From contig NC_060021.1 of assembly GCF_021134715.1 (NCBI RefSeq), positions 6,604,501 to 6,668,500 on the forward strand: 64,000 nt of DNA, read 5' to 3'. A program made the translations under genes and the position numbers. The stretch comes from Daphnia pulex (Eukaryota > Arthropoda > Branchiopoda > Diplostraca > Daphniidae). The notes under the pieces are model-generated. The model searched no databases and was not told the origin of the DNA. It worked only from the letters and a program-made list of their open reading frames with translations. Numbering within the stretch: position 1 is the first letter of the stretch; the number at the start of each line of letters is the position of its first letter. Positions 38,837 to 51,300 of this stretch are shown here, piece after piece.

Positions 38837-41800
38837 TCTGATTTCCAAACCAAATTAACTGGTGAATAGTGATCTAATTAAAGAAAACACCATACGGGCG
38901 TACGACACGTTTCAACGTTCGTTCTCTTTCAGAGTTCAGTCTTTTGTAATTGTTTAGAACTGGATAAAAAGGAAGGCCCACGCATTGGCGCAATTCTCGA
39001 TATTTCCAGATACAGTCAATAGATGGCGTTCGCCGTTGGATTCTCTGCCTAACTCGCCTCCTTTATGTCCAACCTAATTTTAGTATAACAAATATAACTT
39101 ATTTTAACAATAACAGTGAGTTCTTTGTTGTGCTTGTACGAACGGCAAAAGACTAAAGAAAACAGTATGTGACAGCAGTGCCTTGTTTGAATGTGTTGAG
39201 TGAAGCAAAAGTCAACACGATAAATGATGGATGCGGATATTTTAATTTCATCCAGTCATCCATAATTTTTCTGTTTTAATCGCTCCAACTAAAAAGACTA
39301 AAATACACATTTAACATTATTATAATAGACGAACGAGAAGAGGAAACAAAAAAATAAAACTGTAAATTGTTTGAACGAGAAATAAAAATCCGTGAAATTA
39401 CACGTGAGCTTGTTTCCGTGCTATTATTGACTACATCAAATTTATAACCTACTTTCAATTCATTAAAAAAAAACAAGTTCAAAACTCATTAAGTTCATCT
39501 CATTTTCTTGCATCATTTACGTGGTAGACTACGGGCCGAAAAGAAACGTGTACTTTACCTTTAATTGGGTGCATAATTTTGAAAAAAGGCCTTCCGGCGG
39601 GATCCGATTTACGAACAATGGTTGAGCTAATCGCTTATTGTTGCCAAAAACTGTTTGCTTGTAGCCCAGACTTTTTTTTTCACACCAGCACCTAAGTTAC
39701 CACTATTATAAAAGCCAACCTATAAAGGTTTTGTATTTTTTGATTGACTATGAATTGATTTGCCCTTTTTTCTTTGGTCTAGTCTGTTCACACGATCCCG
39801 GTTCAACGGAAGAGTTCCCCGCATAGGGCAATTGTGGTTTGCACAACAGCTGATCCACGAGACTACCACCTGCCACCACCACCACTGTCACTCTATGGAC
39901 TATCACATCTTTTCGAGCCCATTTTCGTGTTCCATTTGACAGACGACAGCGCGTGAATTTATTTTACTTCCCCGACTTTAACGTTGAAAGTCAATTCAAT
40001 TTCTTTCCCTCGGAAGAGAAAGAACAAAAATAAAAAGGGCCGACCGGTTGGACTATATTAGTACCACAGCGCACACGTTCCGGGGCGTGTGCAGTCAAAA
40101 AAATTCACGAACGAAATATCCACGTCGGCACGGCCACACATAATTCTCTTGCCTATCTGCTGTTGTTTGACGCAGGTGCCGCCAAGACATCAAAGCTTTT
40201 CATTACCGTGTGCAGCACTGGTCGTCACTAACTTTCAAATTTTTCTTACACGAGACCTGCAAGAAAGAATCGTGGGATTTTTACGAGCGTCACACTAATT
40301 ACGTCAAACAGAAAAAGAAAGAACCGTTTGCACATATAGACACACACACACATACACGCACAAAAGTCGACATTTTCCACGTGAATATCTTATTCCGAAC
40401 GAACGACCAGCATATCCGGTCAGAAAAAAAAACTTTCGTGTACAAGTTCCCTCTGAACGGTTGTTTCTTCTTGGTTGCAACTGGCCAGAAGTTCTCGGAG
40501 GTGTAAATTTAAAAAAAAATAATAATTAAAAAAAACTTGAAAATTGATTAAAACTACCAAAAAAGTTGAAAGGGTAAATAAAATGATCGATAATTAATGT
40601 ATTTCAATTTTTTCTTTCTTTCGTATTAAAAAAAATTAATAAAAAAAGGGACCATGATTGAATTGATTGGCGCCGTGAACGGACGCAGATGGGGGAGGGA
40701 GGGGAGGGAACGGGTGGGCCAGCGACCGACATGTAGGAGAAACTTGGGTGAGTCACTTGAACACATCTACACGCACGGGATCAACAAAGCCAAGAGCATT
40801 TTTTTTTTGTTGGAGAGATGGGGGAGTAGGAGGACAAGATAAGTAGAAGTGTGGAGGGCCAAAAGGCCAAGAAAAAAAAAAGGAATTCATTTTTGTGTTT
40901 TATATCGCGGGACTGGGGCATTTCTCATTGAAAGGGAATAGGCTAAACATAATACTATGCGGATATAATAGCATCCATTTGTTCTCATGTTTCGGAGGAG
41001 AGGATTAGGTTCGTCTTCATTCGTTCACGACTGCAAAGGGCATTTTTGAATTATTAGAGATTGGGGGGGGGGGCGGCGGGAGAATCAAAAAGGGGAACGG
41101 GGAGCAAATAGACGACGACTTTGTACACAATGATTGCGGTCATTCGGAGCGAAACAAACGTCTGTACAATCATTTGTAAAAAGAAAGCAAAAAAAAATCA
41201 AATTAAAAGAAAGAAATCGAAAGAAATCAAATCAAGATCAAACAGATAACTAATTCTCTTATTTTCCACCCCCTGCGTTTTCCCCCCAAAACACAATCGC
41301 AAATAGATTTTATAATAGATATTTAATATTGATCAGGAGGGAGGGGACGAGGGGCAGGTGCAGCACTCGTTGATCGAAAATCCGAGTCACTTTCTTTTGT
41401 TTTTTCTTTATTTGTAATAATTTTTTTCGCATTTCGATTGCAGATTTTTTGTTTTCACATTTTGTTTTTTCGCTTGGAGGAGGGACAGGAGGAGAGAGGG
41501 TGTGGCAGCAGCAGTTCAGCAACAAACAAAAAAAAAATAAAGAAATATACCAAGGGAAAAAAGAAAAAAAAAATATATCATAATGGAATGGAAAATGGCG
41601 TTTGTTTCTCTCGCTGCACTCGAACACAATGACGTCATCCCGTCTTCCACGGGAAGGCAAGTGAAATCACGAGATACAGACAGCACCGCCAACAAAAAAG
41701 AAAATTAATAATAAGAGAAGTAAATCAAAGGAAAGAAGAAAAAAAATAAATGGCGGGAGAAAAGACGGTAGGAAAATATCAGGGGACCCCAAAATTACCA

Positions 41801-42306
41801 AATAATCAAAGAGGGGATCATCACCATTTAAAAGCGTTTCCCAGCCCCCGTCAATTCATCTCCTGATTTTTTTTTTTAAAAGAATTTTCTCCCTTTGACA
41901 TTTCTCTTCTCGATAAGCAAGTAAATATATGCATCCGGTTAAAGAATCCCAGGCACTTCGATATCATGTAGTCATTTGTAGTGGCCGTGCGAGCAATTTC
42001 ACCGTAAACATCTGTAGGTCAACAAAAGAAGCATCTTCCGCGTGCTCAAAAAATGACGGTCATTTTCTTGCTTGAAACAAAAATAGTGAACAAATAATTC
42101 CGGAAAAATTTCCATCTCGCCAGCCGAATAATAGTACACCAGGCGCACAACCCAACGGCACAGAGAGAGAGACACACACACACACACAGAGACACACACT
42201 CACAATCAAAACAAGCACACGGGAATTTATAGTTTCTCTCTCTCTCTTTTGTCCAGTCTTATTTGCAAGTATCACAGAGTTCGTCAGTCAAGGAGAATCG
42301 GACAAC
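38837..42306. other. Region between SNAPC1 and Phactr; likely long Phactr 3' untranslated region
   Basis: About 3.5 kb without a protein-like frame. The right part probably belongs to the Phactr 3' untranslated region; TTTATT at about 41407 (AATAAA on minus) is one possible end. The left part should hold the SNAPC1 promoter. Homopolymers and CA repeats are frequent. Confidence 0.4.
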
Positions 42307-45300
42307 TCATTTGTGGAATCTGGCGCCAAAATTCAAAATTAGCAAAATGTAAAAAAATGATTCAATGAATTTCTAGATAAGAAAATGACTGACCTTATCA
42401 TGTAAAGACTATCAACATGAACCATCATCTCGGTGCTCTTGAAATCGTTGAGCTCCTTACGGATGGCGGCCTTCTCCTGAGGCGTGAGCCGCGTCCACGG
42501 TCGGTCGGCTCTTCGGTCGTAATCCTGAGCGTCGGCCACTTCGACATAGTCGTTGAACCGTATGATCTGTTGAGACAAGCCAGTCGGATTAAGTTTCCCG
42601 GAAAAGACAAAACAAATTAAATTCAACCGCCAACAACTATTCTGAACTATCACTACTATGACTACTACTACTACCCCGAGTCCTAGAGGAGCTCACGCCT
42701 CACTGCGGCCAACACTGTTTATTCATTTTCCTTTATTTTTTTACCTTTCTGGCTTTAAGCTCTTCGACCGTTGGCCTGAAACTGAGTTTGCGGAAGAGAG
42801 TCATCTTCTTCTCTTCCCTTTCCTTCTTCTCCTCCGCCGGACTGGTTCCTAAAGGTACCCAAAAACAAACAACAAACAAAATCCATTAGAATACTCATTC
42901 ATGGCTTTGGAAAAATCTCAACGAAACTGGACACTTGCTTTTAAGGATGTTGCGCTCTTCCAGTTCCTCCTGCGTCGGACGAAGACTCAGCCGCCTGTGA
43001 GAAATCAACAAAAATTTTAAAATCAAATGAAAAGGATCGAAATGTGATATAGGTGACGGGTGACGTACCTGGTCAAACGGGCTCCGATCGTTTCGCGTTG
43101 AATGTGTCGCTCCCTCTCGGTTTGTGCGTGCAAGATGCCCCTCTCGATGAGCTCCTGTCGATCGGGTCTCATGGCCAGCTTGAGGGCCAGGCTGTCCTTG
43201 CGGGCTATCCGGGCGCTCAGTCTCGCTGTGATCGTTTTCCGTGTCAGGTCATGATGTTGCGTTTGTCGGAAACAACTTGTTGACTCTTTTTTTTTGTTAC
43301 CTTCTTCAGACATGTTCTCCTCGTCGTCGTCGACGTCGTCGTCCCGGTAGAGGATCGGCCCGTCCGACTCGTCAGAGTCGTAGTCGCACTGGACGGGGAT
43401 CGTCGGCACCGGCACCGGCAGGTAGGTCGGTCTCTGGCCTTTGGCCGGCGGCGGCGGAGGTGGCGGATGATTATGGTGGTGGTGGTGGTGGTGAGGCGGA
43501 GGCGGCGGATTGTGGTGGTGATGGTTGACCCCGTGGCCGCCAGCGCCAGCGCCACCTGCAGCGGCGGCGCTCGACTCGCGGTTATTGTTGTCCGACTTGA
43601 GCTGCATGTTGTGATTGTGGTCGTGAGCCGATCCGCCGTTCACCGCTTGTCCGTTGCTCGACGTGCTATTGCTGTTGCTATTGCTGCTGCCGCCCAGGCT
43701 GATGCCGAATCGCAGGGGTCGCGTGCTACACGGCCGTCCATCCCGACGGAAGCAGCAAGCCAAAATTCAAGAGAGAAAGAAAGAAAAAAGACACAAAATA
43801 TCGTCATTAGTACACAGACAATCATCGCAGGTCGACACCCACATAGAAACAACCAAACAACAACCAAAATAATCAAGGGAGGGGGCATAAGTGGAAAGAA
43901 AACTCCTCCCCCCACACACAACAACAATTGATCGTAAAAGAATGAGCCAATGAAATTGAAAAAAAAAAAATAATAATAAATGATAATATAGTAAAAGGAA
44001 AGCTACGAAATGGTGCACGAAAAAAATAAAAATGAAACGGAAGAGGACGAAAAAAAAAATTTCCAGCAGCGAAATTCACAACCGAAAAGAAGGGAGGAGG
44101 AGGACCGTGGGCAAAATAGAAAACGGGGGCTCGGTCCGAAAACCACCGTCAGATGGTAATCAACGGAAGAAAAACGCAATAGGGGGACATGGGGGAAAAA
44201 AAAGAAGAAAACGTGCAGATGGCCAGCCAGCGCCCCGACCAGACGCACGCGGTCACGACGACGGGGCCAGCCAAAAACGGGCAAAACCTCAGCTAATAAT
44301 AATAACGCCAAGGGGGGGGGGGGGAAAGAAAGAAAGAAAGAAAGAAAAAGAACTAAACTAAATCTTTTAAGAGCAGCAGATTTTCAATAGACACACGGGG
44401 GCTCCCGTGTGCCATGGCGCGGACTCTGAGGGGTAATTATAATCCCAAGCAAAACGCTAATACTCGACGTAACTGCGGGGGTAAAAAAATACCAAAAATA
44501 ACAGACCCAAAGTTAACGAACAAAGAGGGAAAGAAAAAAAGGAGAAAGAAACGACAACAACAACAACAACAACAAAATGAGTGAGAGAGAAAATGGTCTG
44601 AAAAGAATTCCATTTAAAAAAGAAAACCCCAAAAAATAAAAGAAAACAGAGGCAATAAGAGATGGTAGATGCTAGTCACGTGCAGGGTTAAATACCTGAA
44701 CCGTATCCTCTGCCTTAGTGAGAGCCGCCTATATCGTTTTGTTTTTATTTGGTTGGGAATGGAGGGGGGATTTTGTCGTTTTTTGTTTTATGTTTTTTGG
44801 ACAGTAGAGGAGGGAGAGCAATGCGAAAGGAGAGAGAAAAAACGCGAGCGTTAGTTTTGATTTTTTTCTCATGTCCAATTCAAAGGCGACTCGGAAGACA
44901 ACCGACGACACACACCACCACCAATCACCGAATAAGAACAAATATTTGGATCCGTTTGAATCCGGATAGCAGACGTACAATTTTTTGTTTGTACAAGTCT
45001 TTTAAGTATTTTTAGAATTAAGTTAATTAAATGATTGATTTATGCTTATTTTTGTGATGGATTTGTCTAAGCTTTTTACCTGGCCGGTGGCGGAGGAGGC
45101 GGTGGCTGATCCTGTTGCCATGCCACACCCCGACTTCCGTGCGGAGACGAGTCCTGGGTCGGAGTGTTGACGGTCGGCGTGGGAGGAGTCGACGGTGAGT
45201 TACTGGCCGATCCGGAAGCACCGGATTTCTTGAGCGCCGACTTGAGTGGCTTGGCATGGAGCGACGGCTCTTTAGGTCCCTGTGCTCTCACCCAATCTGG

Positions 45301-48300
45301 ACGGATAGACGGATGAGATTTAAGTTAAGTTAACAAAAGAAAACAAGGAAACACAATTATAATAATCCCAGTCAGGATCGTCTAGTCCCCCAAAAGATCC
45401 TCTTTCTCTCTCTTTCATTTGCCAACGTCGTCCAGTCTGAAATAAATGTCGGATCAACTTACTGGCTGCCGGAGGCACTCCTCTCTCACTGTCGCTATCG
45501 TCGACGCTCTCTTCCGGAACGTCGTCGTCCTGAAGATCCGAAAGATCGTGACCGACGCTCGTCAGCATGTTGGGCGATGAAGAGGCCACGGCGGGTGGCG
45601 CCAAATGGGCCAGGTGGATGCCGTGGGTGGGCGGAGGTGCCGAGTGATGGGCTCCGCGAGGAGGTAGCATTGGACTGGGCGAGGAGAACATGGGCGGCGG
45701 CGGAATGGGTCCAATTTCCGTCACGCCAATCGGCGGCTCCAGCAGGTCCGTCATCATGGGCTGCATTCCGTGGGCGCCCGTCTGCGACTGCGACGATGAC
45801 TCCTGGGCTGCCTGGGATGATGACGACGACGATGATGAAGAGGACGCGGGCGTCTGTTGGACGGCCATGGCGATGACCGGAGATCGGTTGGACGGGTGCG
45901 AGCCGACAGTGATGGTCGTCGACGTCGTCACCGTGGTGACACCCGAAGCCGCCGCATTGGCTCCCGACGTCGTCGTCGAGGGCGACGCCGTTGCCACGGA
46001 GATGATGGGCAGTGTGGCTGCCCTTCCGGGCAACTTCGACATGACAGATGGCGAACCGGAACCTGAAAAACAAAAGAAAAAAAGATAATTAGAAAAATAA
46101 AACGAAAACAATAAGAACAAACATTAGAAAGGTACAAAAGAAATTTAAAAAATAAAACAAGAAATATTCAAATGATGAGACGCGCCAACACTTAAAACAA
46201 GACAATGTCGAAAAGAAATCCTAACGGGTCGTCCCTTTTATCAGCCCGACTAATTACTTAATTAGAGATGAATCACACACGACACTTAACTCTATAGGGG
46301 GGAAAAAAGAAAAGAACGAGAAAAACAACACGGCCAACTCTAATAATAATAATAAAACGAGAGAGACGCCATTGGAACAAAAAGACTTGAAAACTTGTTT
46401 TCAGTCCAGGGCCAATTTGTCGGGGATCCCTTCGTTTACTTCCCGTTGGGATTTTTCTAAGGTTATCGACTCGACCAACTGGTTTTTTCTTTCTTTATCT
46501 CTCGTTAACACGCCCCAACCCAACCCCCCCTCCAGCCGTCAACACCCTGGACATTTTCACACAACGTGTGGACGCCAGTGGCCCAGGTGTCTCCAGGGCC
46601 GGCGGTTGACGGGACGACAACAACAACCAAAATAAATAAAAGGGGGAGGACTTGTCACCTTGTTGTTGGTGCTGGGCTTGACTGTTGCGTTGAGCTATTG
46701 AACTGACAACTTGTGAATAAGCGGAAGACATGGACATGGTGGCGGCGGCCGACGTCGTCTGAGAGGAGCCGCCAGACGATGGAAAAGTTGAAGAAGCCGA
46801 AGACGCCGACGGAAGCGTGGGTGGTGTCGTCGCAGAAGTGGTCGACGTCACGGCCGTCGGCGAAGGCGTCGAGCTGCTACCGAAGTGGGTCTGCGTCGTC
46901 TGACGCAGTTGCGACGGCGGCGTGCCGGCCGAGGAAGAGTGGCCGACCAGGGCCGAGAGGAGCCCGTGACCGGGCGCCATTCCGGGCGGCAGGCTGTTGG
47001 GTCGGTTGCCACCGCCAGGTCCAGCTGCTGCGTTGGCGTTGGCTGCTAGGGGGTAGGAGGTGGCGGAAGGAGAAGAGGACGAGGCAGGAGGAGAAGAAGA
47101 AGAATGAGAAGAAGACGATGAGTCGTACAGTTGCGAATGGTGGCCGTTGGTGCTGGGCATGAGCGGTCCCGAGGCCAGTGCGGCGTTGAGGCTGGCCGCA
47201 AACGACGGCGTCACGCATGCAGACGAAGAGGAATTGCAATTGGAATTGGACGTGGAGTTGGAGGAGGTGTAAGTGCTACCATTGACCAGGACGCCACTCG
47301 TGCTGGTCGTGGCCGCCTGTTGGCTAGTGCTACTCGTGCTATTACCCGTGGTTGCGCCGCCGCCGGACAAAGCGCTAGCGCTTGACTCGGCCGACACGTT
47401 GGACGGACTGGGCGGGGCGCTATTGCTGCCGTTCTGGCTACTGTCGACCGCGTCGGCATTGGACGACGCGGCGCTGACAGCCGACGGATGGTGGTAGGAG
47501 CGCAACCATCCGCGAGCTTTGGCCGCCCCGACCAGGCCCGTGCCTCCGGTCCGCTTGTTCCAAGCGTAAGAAGAAGAAGTGGAAGTGGAGGAAATGGGTT
47601 TAGGTGATGAGGAAGAAGACGTGGAATTGGATGATGCAGGAAGTGCGGATGCAAGAGACGAGGAAGTGACATGCAACGAGACGGGCCGTTGTTCGGACGA
47701 CGACGACGACGACGTAGAAGTGGACGTGCTGGATGCAGGATGTGTGGCGGACGCAGCGGTAGGAACAACAGCGCAAGGCATGGAAGGAGAGGAGGATGCA
47801 TTGGCATTGGCAGTAGGCGGCGATGGATCCGATTGCTGCGGATGCTCAAGTGCGCTAGAAGAGGATTGGGAACACCTACTACTGGCCGCATCGTTGCTAG
47901 ACGCCGACGTAATGGTCGATCCGGCGCCAGAGTACGGCTGATAGCCGCTATCACTCGACGACGAATGGTTCTCCTCCTTCGTTCGATCCTTGTCTCGTTT
48001 CGATTCTATAAAAGACAAAAAACAAAAAAGACAAACAATTAAATCACAGCCAATGATGGAATAAACCAGTTTTGTTTTAATGTTTTCCTCCGGGAAGAAA
48101 GAAAGAAAGAAAAAATGGCCGCCCTTGTCGGGCAAAGAAGTCCCTATTCGTTAATACAATAAGGAGATAAATCTATCCCAGCCGTCGTGAACTCTGTTCG
48201 TCTTCCTCCTCACTACATTTTTGATCGATACGGTTTAAAAAAAGAAATCCTTTTTTCTTAAATAAAAGTCTGATCGCTCTTTCCTTCTTTTTCCGATTGA

Positions 48301-51300
48301 CTTCCTTCAAGGCCCTATACCTCCGGGGGCTCCTTGACTAGGAACAACCGTAATACAGGTTGTTGTTGTTGCTAGACACAATGCCACTTAAACAACAACA
48401 AAAAAAGAAATATTTCAAAGCTCAAAATCAATGGAAAGAAGCGGAAAGAGTTTCAACTTTCAAGTTGTGGCCTCGCCTCCTCACGTTGATGGAAACAAAA
48501 ATTGTAAAAATTGAAAAAGAGGAAAATGTCAAAATCCGTTGCTCGTTTTTCAGATCGGCTGCCCACAAAAATGGGGCCGCTACGGCAGTGGTTGGCGCTG
48601 GATCGTCATTGTTATGGTAGCCTCACTCATCGATTGTTCGCAGGTTAGATATTCCACACGCCGTCGTCTTTGGCGTTCGGTCGTGCCCGAGCATATCATT
48701 CCCGAGGGAACAACGGCATGTCTCTGCCGCCGTCTAGAAAACGAAACGAAATGAAAAAAAGGGGAGAGAAACAACAACAAAACAACCGCACGCAAACCGG
48801 CACTCTGCGCGCATACACAGAAATGGAAGCCTCAAGAGTCAAGTACAGTACATTCAAAAAGAGCCACTCGAACTCTCGAAGCTTTGAGCGAAAAAAGCCA
48901 GCAAACAGCCAACAAAAACCCGAAATGCATATATACAACAATAATAATAATCATCCGTCCACCCAGAAGCTAGTGATCGATGGCCGTTTCCAACACACAC
49001 ACACAGCAGGGCATGGATCCCGTCTGTAGACGGGCACGAAAAAGCGCGTCTAGTCGTCGCAAATCGATATCGAATTACATAAACCGAGTGGCGGCCATTG
49101 CCCGACGGACGGCCCTACATATTTCCAGCATTATCAATTCTCCTCGACGACATGGAAAAAAGGAAACAAAAATCTTTTTCCGACTTCCTTCGTGTTGTTG
49201 TTGTTGTTGTTGTTGGGCAGAAAAAAAAACAAAAGTGAAGTCGTTTGGAGAGGAAGTCTCAATGCGTGTGGATCACGTGAACTGCCGTTAAATGTTTCGA
49301 AAGAAGAAAAAAAAGGAGGAGAGACTTGATGGGTGGCTCTGGCCACTAGCGACCGTGAGTGAGAATACACATCCTTCATCTGGATGTGTATCGGACTGGA
49401 GCCAAATTTTCAAACGAGCTCACTGGCATTTAGGCCTTACTCAACCGACGACTCTGTGCTGCTGCTACGGCGTCCACCCCCCGCAGTCGACACACAAACG
49501 CGTTGCTTAGTAAAAATAGGACCCGGACGGACAGACTTGGGCGGCCGCTGGAGAATTCCGGCGGTGGATGTGCACTGGATATTCCCCAACGAGTCGAGAA
49601 ACGAGTTGTAGGAATTCCGAAAGAGAGAGAGACAGAAAAAAGGGACATCACCAACTTCTTTTTCACTTTCACCCCCCATGGAAACTCCCAGTCACGTATA
49701 TCTCTCAACACCTTGGCGTAGTTGTCTAAAGAGGTCCCCGTGATTTTTCTTTTGCCTATGGAAAAGTCATCAAAAGCGTCCCCCAACTCCCCCACTCCAG
49801 TCCCAAACTCGTTCAAAAAGTTCTCGCTCCTCCCTACCCAACGAAAAGTTTCTCTCGACGTTTCATATGGCCCAGCAACTTTTTCATATTAAAATGGCAG
49901 ACGGAATTCCTGCACCTCGTATATATATTTACTTCCCCCCCAGACCGTTTTCATAACAAAACAAAACAAAAAAACCCCAACTGGTAAGTGAGTCGAGCGT
50001 AGGCGTCATCGATCGATAAATTTTTCTTTCAAAAAAGAAAGAGTACGTGTCAAGTTTTTCCTCATCCCATTACATCGTCAAACTGTCAATGCCACGGAAA
50101 AAAAACTCCCGGCCAATCTCACGGCCGACGGTTTCACTGAAAGAAAAAATAAAATAAAACCGACGCCAGGAATATGATGGAATCACGTCTAGAAATTCAC
50201 GCTAGACTAATGAAGCGTGGATGAGGTTTAGACGGAGGATCGCTTTACGTTTTAAAACGGCCACCAAGGGGAGGCAGCAGGAGCAGCATTTGGGCCGGCG
50301 AGGTGATGAAGATGAAGACGAAGAAGAAGAAGTTGATCCAGCGGATGGTGGTAAAGTCATCTGGACGGCATTGGGGGTCAAGAGCCGAGCCGGAGGGACA
50401 CTGGCGACAGCTGGACGTTCAAATTCGTGTTCACGACTAGACAAATGCCACCACTTCATCGTCGAGACGGACAAGAGGGGGGTGGGGGGCCGCCGCTGAT
50501 GACGCAACAAACAAAAACGGGGGAAAAAGAATGTCTACTGTGTGGCTGGCAGTTTAGCTGGCATCCAGACGGGGTTGTTGTTGATCCGCATACTGTCCAC
50601 ATCCACAAGACGCGAGTTAGCAGAGATGGGATGATGATGATGACGATGCACAGAGCACCACCCGACTCGGGTCCCGCCGGTCGAGAATTACAACTGGCAG
50701 TGGTACAGTAGTGCAGTTTCGCCGCCGTCGTCGGTGTTCCAATCGATAAGAAAAGCTCGGGCCAACAGCGACGAGAAAAAAGAAACTGGGCAGGCCGCAG
50801 CAGTCGACGACAACAACAACAATGCACAGCAGTCGAGTCCCCACCCTGTTTTGTTTTTGGGTGTCATCCCCCTCCCGTCGCCGCCAACCGGCCAACCGGC
50901 CAACCACCCCAGCCACCCCACTTTCGTTGCTTTTCCCGTTGGAATGACAACGATGGCGATGAGATGGCGAATCTACACGCCACGCTCTCTTTCAAATTGT
51001 CCGGTAACCGCCCACTTTGGCCGAGGAACTTGTCGGCTGATTTGTTCTTTTTCTTCGTCTTCTTCTTTTCCTTCCTTCCTTCACGGCAAGGGAATTTCGC
51101 TCGGGCGTCGTCACCTCCAGAAAGAAACACAAAAGAGTAGAGAAACCCAAGAAAAACGTAGCGAAATATTTTTTGACAGGCGTGTCGGAGCCGTTGAGCG
51201 GCGAGCAGAATAGATTCGTAGACGCCGTGAAAAACCAGGTCAGGCACCAATTCAATTTCTCTCCACTGCACACACACAGAGCTAGCAGATGACTTGTTCA

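Noticed and set aside
38837..38848. Upstream extension of SNAPC1 by four codons
   Set aside because: The extension begins with TTG; the first ATG at 38836 is the likely start.
46713..47941. Plus-strand and alternative minus-strand frames across the Ser-rich region
   Set aside because: They are shadows of the low-complexity Phactr exon, whose frame is fixed by the phases of both neighbouring exons.
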